The translations under genes were made by a program, and so were the position numbers. Shown in pieces: positions 16,909 through 24,738 of a stretch of 64,000 bases of DNA (position 1 is its first letter; every line of letters starts with the position of its first letter). The DNA lies in IMG/VR virus record IMGVR_UViG_3300046744_000223, positions 1 to 64,000 of that record, one strand, 5' to 3'. The stretch comes from a virus. The notes beneath the pieces are model-generated. The model did not search any database, was not told the DNA's origin, and saw only the letters and a program-made list of their open reading frames with translations.

Positions 16909-16918
16909 TATAAATAGT
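16909..16918 (-). promoter_or_regulatory. Putative late promoter motif ACTATTTATA for bS21
   Basis: A copy of the recurring element whose downstream edge is two bases from the terminator stem. A start about seven bases downstream would fall inside the 5' arm of the hairpin. Confidence 0.62.
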
Positions 16919-16932
16919 GTTTGTAAAGTTAA

Positions 16933-17091
16933 TTAAGACATTTTATCTAAACCATCTTTAAAATCAGATATAAGATTTCCAAATTCTTTTTGTTTATCGG
17001 CTGGTAACCTCTTAATCTTTTTAAGGTTCTTTTTGATAAATGATGAAAAATCAACACTTATTTCTTGAAGTCGTTCTAAATCACGATTCAT
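16933..17091 (-). CDS. Small unknown protein (52 aa)
   Basis: The frame begins MNRDLERLQEISVDFSSF, continues with a Lys-rich helical stretch (KKNLKKIKRLPADKQKEFG) and ends FKDGLDKMS. The ATG overlaps the stop of the 325-residue gene upstream (TAATG), a strong sign of translational coupling. I recognise no family. The charge pattern suggests a two-helix protein. It is the last gene before the terminator at 16876-16907, so it belongs to the prohead transcript and may be a minor core or assembly factor. Confidence 0.7.
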   Translation of the reverse strand: MNRDLERLQEISVDFSSFIKKNLKKIKRLPADKQKEFGNLISDFKDGLDKMS

Positions 17092-18068
17092 TATTTCTTA
17101 ACCTTACCTTTTTTGATATCTCTTTCAAGTTCTTCTGCAGCTCTTAATACATCTACAACTGATATATTAATTGGTACTTGACGATATTTTGATATTTTAC
17201 GAACTGCCAACATCACAATTCTTTTTTCTTCGCTAGAAGCACCTTCTCCAATAATATCTTCGGTTACTGATTCAAAGTAAAGGTCAGACATCTTATCTTG
17301 AAGTTTAGGGTTTTTAAAATCAAACTGATACTTTTCCATTGCTCTTCTGGCTTTCAATGCCGATTTAGCAGCAACTACAAAGTATCCTTTTTTAGAACCA
17401 CCTAATTTCTTTTGTAGTTTATTTGCTTGGTCTTTAGTACCAATACCCTTTTGGTTTCCCTTTGGGTCTATTATTGAGTATTTGTTTTCACTTAGTATAT
17501 CAGTTAGTTTCATTGACGATTCTTCATTTACAGATTCTTTAGCGAATTCTTTAGCGTTTTCCTTGTCGTCCTTATCAACGTCTTTTACTGGAAATTCTTT
17601 ACCATCTACTTCGAACTCATCATCACCATTAGCAATTGCTTTCGCTCTTGCAGCGCCGAATTCGTTACCTTCTTTGATTTCGTAATACTTACCAAGAACT
17701 TCGCCCATCTCATCGTAACAAGACTCAAGTCTTTGTTGTAGGGTATTTACTTCTTTGATTGTATTAGTAAATACTTTGAATGACTCATTCATAGACTTCA
17801 TGTGTCTACCAACAGTTACCTTGTCAAACCAATCTCCAGTTTCCTCAAGAGTTACCTTGTGTGCAGTCTCTACAATACCTTTAATAGATTCGTATACTTC
17901 TGCCAAATTACCTGAACGGTAGATTGACTCACCGAATTTCTTGTATTCAGAAACAGCTTTAAGGAATTCACGCTTTTCTTCGTTAGTCATTCCCTTTTGG
18001 GTTTCTTCATCGTTTATCTTCATACGTTTGTATGTAGATTCGTTTAGTAGTTCTTTTAAATTTTTCAT
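17091..18068 (-). CDS. Probable internal head protein with gp21-type cleavage motifs (325 aa)
   Basis: The N-terminus MKNLKELLNE/S resembles the capsid-targeting peptide of T4 internal proteins (MKTYQEFIAE/A). Residues 1-175 are mostly helical and charged. A second targeting-like peptide, SSMKLTDILSE/N, sits at 185-195. It introduces a domain (YSIIDPKGN... KYQFDFKNPKLQDKM...) that is homologous to part of the 289-residue protein at 24739-25608, and both copies end at LY-ESV-(T/S). VNE/E near 182 and VTE/D near 270 also fit a hydrophobic-x-Glu rule. It overlaps gp21 upstream by TAATG. I infer a packaged or scaffold-associated protein; I see no enzymatic motif. Confidence 0.65.
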   Translation of the reverse strand: MKNLKELLNESTYKRMKINDEETQKGMTNEEKREFLKAVSEYKKFGESIYRSGNLAEVYESIKGIVETAHKVTLEETGDWFDKVTVGRHMKSMNESFKVFTNTIKEVNTLQQRLESCYDEMGEVLGKYYEIKEGNEFGAARAKAIANGDDEFEVDGKEFPVKDVDKDDKENAKEFAKESVNEESSMKLTDILSENKYSIIDPKGNQKGIGTKDQANKLQKKLGGSKKGYFVVAAKSALKARRAMEKYQFDFKNPKLQDKMSDLYFESVTEDIIGEGASSEEKRIVMLAVRKISKYRQVPINISVVDVLRAAEELERDIKKGKVKK

Positions 18069-18706
18069 TATACTCCAAAATCACATTCACAATATCCACC
18101 AACCTCACACATGATGTCTCTCATCATATTGTTAGCTTTATTGTATTTATAAGTATTCTTTTTAACAGTAACCGATTCGTTTATCGTACCCTCGTTTGTT
18201 GGTGAAAGAAATGCTCCATGAGTTGATGGGTTAGAAACAAAGTCCCAACATATCAAATCAAAGTCTTGTTCTACTGCGACGGTGTCTTCACCAATTTGTT
18301 TTACGGAACCCATACCTCTTGACGAGATACCAACAGTACACCCAGCTTTTACTAATTCTTGTAAAATCTTTCCAGCTGGTGTATTTAGTATTTCAACTGT
18401 TCCAACAACATCATCACCATTCCATGATACTTCACGGATAATGTGTGATGTGTTCTTTAATTCGACTACACCACTTTCAGGATGGTCCAATTCACCATAA
18501 GCACGATTCTCTTTGATTTCACGTCCTTGGTATTTCTTTACTTCACGTTCTAAGATGTTACGTGGATACACTCTACCATTTTGGTTTTTAGCATCAGCAC
18601 GTTGTAACACACCATTTACTAAGAAACGACCAGTCTGGTCCTTTGCTTCTTGTAACATAGTAGGTGTTACTTCAAATATCATTGTATCTACAAGTAGTTG
18701 TTTCAT
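18068..18706 (-). CDS. gp21: Prohead maturation protease, T4 gp21-like
   Basis: This serine protease matures the T4-type prohead by cutting after hydrophobic-x-Glu. I choose ATG 18706 (MKQLLVDTMIFEV..., 212 aa), one base after the stop of the 46-residue gene; a longer start at 18760 would lie inside that gene. Conserved features are NQNGRVYPRNILEREV (41-56), GELDHPESG with catalytic His75, and VGISSRGMGS with the nucleophile serine (128 or 129). T4 gp21 has RNKRLYPKRILEKAV, GELNHP and GVSSRGLGS at the same places. The C-terminal TINE/S may be an autocleavage point. Its position between portal and scaffold genes is canonical. Confidence 0.95.
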   Translation of the reverse strand: MKQLLVDTMIFEVTPTMLQEAKDQTGRFLVNGVLQRADAKNQNGRVYPRNILEREVKKYQGREIKENRAYGELDHPESGVVELKNTSHIIREVSWNGDDVVGTVEILNTPAGKILQELVKAGCTVGISSRGMGSVKQIGEDTVAVEQDFDLICWDFVSNPSTHGAFLSPTNEGTINESVTVKKNTYKYNKANNMMRDIMCEVGGYCECDFGV

Positions 18707-18707
18707 C

Positions 18708-18848
18708 TTAGTTTTCCCACACCTTTTTCTTACGATATAAATCAAAGAACACTCTTGCAAGTTCTCTACGTATCAATAGTCTGATATCTTCGAGGTCTTG
18801 TACTTCGAGGTCTTCGTTTAATTTATTTTTATTACACCCACACGACAT
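18708..18848 (-). CDS. Small head-cluster protein (46 aa)
   Basis: The product reads MSCGCNKNKLNEDLEVQDLE followed by a basic helix containing IRLLIRRELARVFFDLYRKK and ends KVWEN. CGC near the N-terminus could bind metal. KLNE/D matches the hydrophobic-x-Glu motif seen in neighbouring head proteins. The ATG lies one base after the 176-residue gene stop and the stop lies one base before gp21, so the three genes are tightly coupled. I recall similar tiny ORFs beside gp21 in marine T4-like phages but cannot name a family. A minor core protein, comparable in position to T4 gp67/gp68, is plausible. Confidence 0.78.
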   Translation of the reverse strand: MSCGCNKNKLNEDLEVQDLEDIRLLIRRELARVFFDLYRKKKVWEN

Positions 18849-18849
18849 A

Positions 18850-19380
18850 CTATGCGCTCAATTCTTTTAGATTACGAGCAACTTTCAACATTCTTTCTGA
18901 AATCTTACCGAATCTTTTTTGTGTAGACTTCCAATATTGTTCATTAGATACACCCATTTCGTTTTTCAACTTAGTGTTCTGATTTACAATCTTTTCAACT
19001 TCGTACATCATTCGATTAATCTCTTTGATAGATTTATTTACTTTTTGATGTGCTTTCATAGAGTCATCTTTTTTGTAATCTCTATAAGTAGCTTCGATTA
19101 TACGTTCTAGCTTATCTTCTAATTTCTTCATAGTTTTAGACTCCGTATTTATCTTTTTAGTTTTCTTTGGCTTCTTGTAACCAAGTACTTCTATGTGGTC
19201 AGTATCTAAATCATCCTCATCTTCACTTTTAGAAAAAGCGTTTGGAGTTTTAGGTGGGCCTGCTCCCCCATCCATATTAGATGTTACATTAGCCTCATCT
19301 ACCTCTTCCTCTTTAAGAGTTTCGATTGACTCCAGCTCTTCAAACTTACCTTCCAATTGTTCTAGTAAGAATTTAGACAT
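18850..19380 (-). CDS. Prohead core-type protein (176 aa)
   Basis: I take ATG 19380 (MSKFLLEQLEGKFEELESIE) because a strong GGAGGG site lies six bases upstream; a longer start at 19413 would overlap the preceding gene more. Residues 1-29 are acidic and end in EEVDE/A, a hydrophobic-x-Glu motif. Residues 30-60 are flexible (GGAGPPKTPN). The rest is a charged coiled-coil-like helix. Its place between the portal-proximal gene and gp21 matches the small core proteins of T4 prohead assembly. No enzymatic motif is visible. The function is inferred from position and composition. Confidence 0.7.
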   Translation of the reverse strand: MSKFLLEQLEGKFEELESIETLKEEEVDEANVTSNMDGGAGPPKTPNAFSKSEDEDDLDTDHIEVLGYKKPKKTKKINTESKTMKKLEDKLERIIEATYRDYKKDDSMKAHQKVNKSIKEINRMMYEVEKIVNQNTKLKNEMGVSNEQYWKSTQKRFGKISERMLKVARNLKELSA

Positions 19381-20218
19381 TCGAAACCCTCCGTAACTCT
19401 TGTAAAAGTTCATGATATCTTAGAAGAGATAAAATCTGATTCTCATTGATTATTTTAGAATTTGTAATGTTATCAATAAGATTTACAGTTTCATTTAGTT
19501 TTATTTGTGCTACTTTATCCGATACATCTACTGCTTTGAAACTTTTCTTTAGTTTCTTAACTTCAGTTATAACAAATGACTTTAATTTAGTTGAATTATC
19601 AACGTTGTTGATATAATTCTTTAAAATCATTTTTTGTTCTTCTGATAAAGTTGTGTACTTTGAGTTAAATGATTCGACCAAGAACTTATAAGCCAACAAC
19701 CTAACTTCTTTAGATTGGTTGTTATACTCAGTATTATCAGATTCAGTTACAATCTCAACATTTGATTTAGTGATTACTTCGAGTATTGTATTTTTACAAG
19801 TAACGTACTCTTTTGGAGATGCCAAACTTGTATTTTCAAACATTTTGTAAACCGATGCCATTTCACGATAATTAGTAACACGATATTTAAAGAAGTCCTC
19901 CATAACAAATGACTCTTTGATTGATTTAATCAAATTATACTTTTGTCTACGAAGAATACCCTCATTTAAACTACCACGTTCTTCCAATACAATATTTAAA
20001 AACTCCTGAGCCTGATATTGGTTATCAAAGTTTTCTTTAGTTAAAGATTGATACAATTTTAACTCTTTGTTTAATTCAGTACCTCGTTTGAAATGTTTCT
20101 TTATTATTTCCAAGGCAAGAGAATCTTTGTTCGCAAGTGTATCGGATGCGATTTGCTTTACGAGTAATTCAAATAGAATACCCGTATTTTTAAACTTGCT
20201 GTGTTTTAATTTGGCCAT
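19373..20218 (-). CDS. Unknown head-cluster protein (281 aa)
   Basis: Predominantly helical with few Gly, Pro or Cys; it begins MAKLKHSKFKNTGILFELLV. Proteins with this opening (KYKNTGILFELL) occur after the portal gene in other T4-like marine phages as far as I recall, but no function is known to me. A promoter motif lies 30 bases upstream and AAGG lies seven bases before the ATG, so it starts a transcript through gp21 to the 52-residue gene. It overlaps the next gene by eight bases. A scaffold or portal-associated assembly role is likely from context only. Confidence 0.7.
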   Translation of the reverse strand: MAKLKHSKFKNTGILFELLVKQIASDTLANKDSLALEIIKKHFKRGTELNKELKLYQSLTKENFDNQYQAQEFLNIVLEERGSLNEGILRRQKYNLIKSIKESFVMEDFFKYRVTNYREMASVYKMFENTSLASPKEYVTCKNTILEVITKSNVEIVTESDNTEYNNQSKEVRLLAYKFLVESFNSKYTTLSEEQKMILKNYINNVDNSTKLKSFVITEVKKLKKSFKAVDVSDKVAQIKLNETVNLIDNITNSKIINENQILSLLRYHELLQELRRVSNV

Positions 20219-20247
20219 TGTAAACCTTATCTATTACTATTCCAATT

Positions 20248-20257
20248 TATAAATATG
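20248..20257 (-). promoter_or_regulatory. Putative late promoter motif CATATTTATA
   Basis: A copy of the recurring element, 30 bases before the 281-residue gene, in the 49-base gap after gp20. Confidence 0.7.
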
Positions 20258-20267
20258 TAAAAACTCA

Positions 20268-22118
20268 TCAAATCGTGTCATCGATAAGATTTCTCTCATC
20301 TAATAAACCCGATTCAGCCTTTTCATCTTCTAATAAAGATTCATTTAGAATCTTAGTTGTTTTGCGTTTAACGTTTTTCAAAGATGATTTCAAAGCTTGT
20401 GTTTGCTCGTAAGCAAGTGGTGAATTTTTATACTTATGATATGTTGCGGCTGGTTTAATATCGGTCTTTTGACCAAGTGGGTCTCTACCAAATGCACTAT
20501 CATCCGTTTTATAGTTACCTGATGTTGATGGTCTACCAGCACCATCAAACCCACCTTCAGGAGAACCACCATCATCGTTAGGTGTTTGATGCATTTGTGC
20601 CAAATCGTGTGGTGTACCAAATGACTCGCCAGTTTTAACTGGATCATTACCTTCATCTTCAATTTGAGCTTGTCTAAATCCGAGTTTTAAATCTCCAATA
20701 ACTTTACCTTGTTCAAGAGCCCACTCATCATCACTCATATTGAATATGTTCTTATACATCCATTCTTGAGAAACCATTTTGAGGTCTTTCATATCAGATA
20801 CCAATGATACCTTCTCAGACCACAATGCAGCTTTCTCTTGTTCGTATATGATAGATGGGTTTGTAAGTTCCAACTCAAAGTTAACAAGGTCTTCGTTTTC
20901 GTAACCTTGTGAGTATAAGTGAACGATTGCAATCTTAGTTAATTCAGAAAGAACAATCTTTTGGATTCTCTCAACTGAACGTGCGAATCTGATATCCTCT
21001 TGTGCTAATGTTGCTTTACCTTCAACTGACTCATCGTACCCAATAAATGCTTTTGGTACTTTTAGTGCAGCCATCATTCTATTTCTTAGGTATTCGATAT
21101 CATCAATACCACCGAATTCCATACCACTTAATGTATCTATCTCAGTACCACTCTGACCACCACGAACTGGTAGGTAGTAATCATCTAACATATTCATTAG
21201 ATTAAACTTGAGATTGTAGTCACCAGTATTTTGGTCAAGATATGGTACTTTCTTCATTTGGTCAATGATACCTCTCATGTGGTTATCAACTTCACCAGGT
21301 GGAATGTTACCTACATCAATTTTAAATGTACGTCTTTCAGGTGCTCTCATAATTCTATGAATCATCATAGCATCTTCCATAAGAGTCAACTGCTTCCAAG
21401 TCTTTCTTGCACCTTCTAATAACGAACGACCATATGGAAGGAAGTTTGTATCTGCTAATAAACGGAAATGTGCGATTTGATAGAACTCAAAGTAATCAGC
21501 GTTCTTGTTTACACTTGCACCATGAGCAGCACCCATTGAACCTAATTTAAATCTTACTTCGTATGGGTTTTCGGGATTAAACCCTTCTTCTCTTTCTACT
21601 TCGTATGCTGACATTGGTGATACGTTTACAATACCAACACCTTCTTCAATATCAAGATGTAGGAAGTAGTCACCATATTTATTCATACCACGAATCCAAG
21701 CCCAAAGATTGAACTCAATATTCATTACATCGTAAAATAGGTTGTGAAGAATCTTTTTTACGTTCTCGTCATCAGTTTTAATTCTAAGAACATCACCCAT
21801 GTCATTTTTTAGAGTACACTCATCGGCGTATATATCTAATACTGAGTTTAGAATGGAATCTTTATCCATTGCTTCGTAATCAGTATATAGTTCTAATTTA
21901 TTTGAATGATAATTAAATTGATTGTTATACGTTTCCCAATTTCTACGAGAGGTATGCATTCTACCAAACCTATCGTAATAAGATGAACCACGGAGGTTAC
22001 CCTGAGATTGTAGTCTTTGAGTATCGATAGTTTGGGTACGGCCCTTACCAATCCTACGGACAACAACTTGAGTGTTGAATAATTTTCCTAACCTATTAAA
22101 TAGTGATTTATCTGCCAT
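20268..22118 (-). CDS. gp20: Portal vertex protein, T4 gp20-like
   Basis: The dodecameric portal nucleates the prohead and is the DNA gate. The 616-residue length compares with 524 in T4. Conserved portal features are the early YYDRFGRMHTSRRNWETYNN region, DKDSILNSVLDIYADECT near residues 85-105, the MNKYGDYFLHLDIEEG clip region, and GYDESVEGKATLAQEDIRF near 365-385, as in other T4-type portals. The C-terminus is extended, hydrophilic and Gly/Pro-containing, and ILNE/S near residue 590 is a possible gp21 site. A promoter motif lies 39 bases upstream. It sits downstream of gp17, as usual. Confidence 0.95.
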   Translation of the reverse strand: MADKSLFNRLGKLFNTQVVVRRIGKGRTQTIDTQRLQSQGNLRGSSYYDRFGRMHTSRRNWETYNNQFNYHSNKLELYTDYEAMDKDSILNSVLDIYADECTLKNDMGDVLRIKTDDENVKKILHNLFYDVMNIEFNLWAWIRGMNKYGDYFLHLDIEEGVGIVNVSPMSAYEVEREEGFNPENPYEVRFKLGSMGAAHGASVNKNADYFEFYQIAHFRLLADTNFLPYGRSLLEGARKTWKQLTLMEDAMMIHRIMRAPERRTFKIDVGNIPPGEVDNHMRGIIDQMKKVPYLDQNTGDYNLKFNLMNMLDDYYLPVRGGQSGTEIDTLSGMEFGGIDDIEYLRNRMMAALKVPKAFIGYDESVEGKATLAQEDIRFARSVERIQKIVLSELTKIAIVHLYSQGYENEDLVNFELELTNPSIIYEQEKAALWSEKVSLVSDMKDLKMVSQEWMYKNIFNMSDDEWALEQGKVIGDLKLGFRQAQIEDEGNDPVKTGESFGTPHDLAQMHQTPNDDGGSPEGGFDGAGRPSTSGNYKTDDSAFGRDPLGQKTDIKPAATYHKYKNSPLAYEQTQALKSSLKNVKRKTTKILNESLLEDEKAESGLLDERNLIDDTI

Positions 22119-22156
22119 AATTTCGTCTCTAACTAAAAGTATATACTTCTACAAGT

Positions 22157-22166
22157 TATAAATATA
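22157..22166 (-). promoter_or_regulatory. Putative late promoter motif TATATTTATA
   Basis: A copy of the recurring element, 39 bases before gp20, preceded on the minus strand by a T-rich TTTTTTGTA stretch. Confidence 0.6.
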
Positions 22167-22191
22167 CAAAAAATAAATTAAAGTACCAAAT

Positions 22192-23766
22192 TTAAAGTAA
22201 CCAAGTTAAATCTTGGTCCTTTCCATGTTGGTCTTTTTGTTTCCATGGGTCTTGGCCGAGGTTACGGTTAGAATAAACACCGGTACTTGACTTACCCATA
22301 TGCCCTAATGTAGTTCTCGTTAAATCCATACCCTGTTGTCTTAATTTTAATGCCGTATCACGTACCCAAAGACCGGTGGAGAATGATATCACCAAGTCAT
22401 CATTATAACCACGTTGTGCTTCAGCTCTACTACCATTCCATATGAATACAAACAATTCGTCTATAAGTCTCTTAGAATGGATTATAGGGGTTCTCTCTCT
22501 CATATACATATCTAACTTAGATATTACTAATGGTCGAGTTCTACTTGTCATAGAAAATCCAGGAACCATATCCTCTTTACGTTTTAAGTCAAAACCTTTT
22601 CTGAGATGTATATCATCATCTATGTAACCTACATCTCTATATGAATAATATAGATTATCATAGTTTCTATCAATTACTTCTTGTATCACTGCCCAACCAA
22701 TATTTGCGTTTTCAATCACCAACATTGCGTTGTTCCATTCTGCCGCTACCGAAGTTAACATTGCACCATATTGTTTAGTATCAATCTTACCTTTGTATTC
22801 TGCTACTTGTTCAACAGTCTCTACATCGAATACATGGAATGCTGAATAATCGGATGAGTCACCTCTTGCGACATCGGCAACTACTACATAATCACGAGAA
22901 TAATTTGGATAGTCCCATAACCAATAGTTACCATCAAACCCACGTTTTTCAATTGGGTCTTTTACATAAGTTTCTTCGTACCATTGTAATGTAGCACCTT
23001 CAACTACCGTATGGCCAGAACTGATAAAGTCACAATCACACTCTTGTGCTGCGCCCTTAGTTCCTAATAATTTCTCCTGTTCATCTCTCCACGATTGATT
23101 TCTCTCAGGATGTACCGTCCAATGTAATTCGGTTGGATTCCACTGGTCTCCTTGTTGACCTTGAACCCAAATCTTGTGAAACCAATTACCCACACCATTT
23201 GGGGTAGATAATACAATAGCACCACCACCGGTAGAAAGTGTAGATTGTGCCGAAGTCCAAATCTCTTCTACATTGTTAATGAATGCAGCCTCATCAATAA
23301 TCAACATCGACAATGCCTCAGAACGACCAGCATCACCTGCAGCAGATGTTGCTTTAATTTGAGAACCATTACGTAATCTTAGAGATAACTTGTTATCCTC
23401 TTCAGTTTGACCTTTTAACCACGTTGGTAAGTTATCGTGCATGAATCTTACCTTAGTAACAAGGTTCTTAGCAACCTCTTGTTTGGTTGCAATTACAAGA
23501 ATGTTTTTGTCTTCGTGAAATAACATCAACCATAGTGAATATCCGGCTGATAGTGTTGAGATACCCAACTGGCGTGACTTGAGGATTACGTTGAATCGTT
23601 CCTCATTTACACTTGTCATTAAGTCTTCTTGAAATGGGTAAAGATTAAATAAAATCTTGCCACGGTGGGGGTGTTGGATATAACAATACTTCTTGAAGAA
23701 ATATACTGGATCCTTAGCACACTTAACCCACTCTTCTCTGATTAGTGTTTTTATATCTTTTGGCAT
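22192..23766 (-). CDS. gp17: Terminase large subunit, T4 gp17-like
   Basis: The packaging motor with ATPase and headful nuclease. The ATPase half has an adenine/Q region (YPFQEDLM, 43-50), a Walker A variant SRQLGIST (64-71), Walker B LSMLIIDEA (152-160) and a coupling STPNG motif near 190. The nuclease half shows the RNase H-like acidic residues in VVVADVARGDSSDY, LVIENANIGW and NDDLVISFS. The length of 524 aa is slightly shorter than T4 gp17 (610). No intein is present. Only eight bases separate it from the upstream gene, so it shares a transcript with the genes up to the promoter at 24710. Confidence 0.97.
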   Translation of the reverse strand: MPKDIKTLIREEWVKCAKDPVYFFKKYCYIQHPHRGKILFNLYPFQEDLMTSVNEERFNVILKSRQLGISTLSAGYSLWLMLFHEDKNILVIATKQEVAKNLVTKVRFMHDNLPTWLKGQTEEDNKLSLRLRNGSQIKATSAAGDAGRSEALSMLIIDEAAFINNVEEIWTSAQSTLSTGGGAIVLSTPNGVGNWFHKIWVQGQQGDQWNPTELHWTVHPERNQSWRDEQEKLLGTKGAAQECDCDFISSGHTVVEGATLQWYEETYVKDPIEKRGFDGNYWLWDYPNYSRDYVVVADVARGDSSDYSAFHVFDVETVEQVAEYKGKIDTKQYGAMLTSVAAEWNNAMLVIENANIGWAVIQEVIDRNYDNLYYSYRDVGYIDDDIHLRKGFDLKRKEDMVPGFSMTSRTRPLVISKLDMYMRERTPIIHSKRLIDELFVFIWNGSRAEAQRGYNDDLVISFSTGLWVRDTALKLRQQGMDLTRTTLGHMGKSSTGVYSNRNLGQDPWKQKDQHGKDQDLTWLL

Positions 23767-23774
23767 ATCACATA

Positions 23775-24356
23775 TTATTTACCAAACTTCCAATACATAC
23801 CGATTGTGTAAACGGGCTTGAAGTCACTATCTACACCTACCCCAATATTATATACATTACGTTTTTTTGTTTTGTATAAAAGATTACCACTCAAGTTATT
23901 TAGTTGAGTTCGGTCACCATTTAACGTAGTACCCACATAGAGTTCACGTTTGTTGATGTAAACAGTATTAGTAATTGTAGTTGTTGGGATGAGTATTTCG
24001 GATTGAACATCTCTAAATGAAATTAGATTACGTGTTATCGTATCGTTAATAGTAACATAACCCAGCGAATCTATCATAATAGTATCAGTATAAAAGTATT
24101 TTGCGTAATAATCTTTTAATACTGATAATGTATCAATTGGTGTAGTAAATGTATCAATATTAACTACTACCTTCTCCACTACCGTTGGGATGTACTTGGT
24201 TTTTTCAATTTGTACAGTATCCCATTTTGTGACTACTTCAGTAATAACTTGCGGTTCGGTAATATCAGACCCGTTCTGACAACCACGTGTCAGAAATATA
24301 ATAACTCCCAATACTACTATCAGAAGGGTCTTGATATCTCCGAAATAATTTCTCAC
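23775..24356 (-). CDS. Membrane-anchored unknown protein (193 aa)
   Basis: It starts with GTG, three bases after the stop of the preceding gene. A single hydrophobic segment (TLLIVVLGVIIFLT, residues 10-23) is followed by Arg-Gly-Cys, suggesting an inner-membrane anchor with the bulk outside; the Cys context is not a good lipobox. The middle is beta-rich and threonine-rich (VITEVVTKWDTVQIEKTKYI). The end (NIGVGVDSDFKPVYTIGMYW) looks like strands of a small barrel or sandwich. It resembles anchored proteins I have seen in phages of Bacteroidota (DUF6808-like), a recollection I cannot verify here. A spanin-like or entry-related role is possible. Confidence 0.6.
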   Translation of the reverse strand: MRNYFGDIKTLLIVVLGVIIFLTRGCQNGSDITEPQVITEVVTKWDTVQIEKTKYIPTVVEKVVVNIDTFTTPIDTLSVLKDYYAKYFYTDTIMIDSLGYVTINDTITRNLISFRDVQSEILIPTTTITNTVYINKRELYVGTTLNGDRTQLNNLSGNLLYKTKKRNVYNIGVGVDSDFKPVYTIGMYWKFGK

Positions 24357-24359
24357 AAA

Positions 24360-24677
24360 TTACTTGTTGTAAAGTTCGTAAACTTTATTAATTAGATTCG
24401 TCTTGTTTAATTTAGAATCCAAATCAACATTGTGGTCTTTTTTAGCAGCCTCAAGCATTTGTACTTTTGTCATCGAACGAAGTTTACTTTTAGTAACCTT
24501 CCCTTTGATAGCCGACATTACGTCTTTAAGTTCGTCTGCTACATCAGCAAACTCTTCTTTAACTGATTGTAGCTTTTCCTTTGCATCTGATACTGTTTCC
24601 ATGATTTGTTCATCAATGGTAGTTTTGTTCAATAATCTATTCCATAGACCGATGAACCAATTTTTAAGTTTTGTCAT
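24360..24677 (-). CDS. Small unknown helical protein (105 aa)
   Basis: The N-terminus (KLKNWFIGLWNRLLN) is an amphipathic, membrane-affine helix. Residues 20-60 form a charged coiled coil, and the C-terminal 40 residues (RSMTKVQMLEAAKKDHN... KTNLINKVYEL) look like a small SAP/LEM-type helix-turn-helix. A promoter motif lies 33 bases upstream, making this the first gene of the gp17 unit. No enzymatic residues are visible. A membrane- or DNA-associated packaging accessory would fit the context but is speculative. Confidence 0.6.
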   Translation of the reverse strand: MTKLKNWFIGLWNRLLNKTTIDEQIMETVSDAKEKLQSVKEEFADVADELKDVMSAIKGKVTKSKLRSMTKVQMLEAAKKDHNVDLDSKLNKTNLINKVYELYNK

Positions 24678-24709
24678 GATTTTCTTTTTTTGTTAAACTT
24701 ATTGTATTA

Positions 24710-24719
24710 TATAAGTATG
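24710..24719 (-). promoter_or_regulatory. Putative late promoter motif CATACTTATA
   Basis: An exact copy of the recurring element, 33 bases before the 105-residue gene that leads the gp17 transcript. Confidence 0.7.
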
Positions 24720-24738
24720 TAACTCAAAGTTAATTAAG

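Noticed and set aside
24281-24300. Possible lipoprotein signal in the 193-residue membrane protein (hydrophobic helix followed by Arg-Gly-Cys).
   Set aside because: The residues before Cys (Thr-Arg-Gly) do not fit a lipobox; a simple membrane anchor is more likely.
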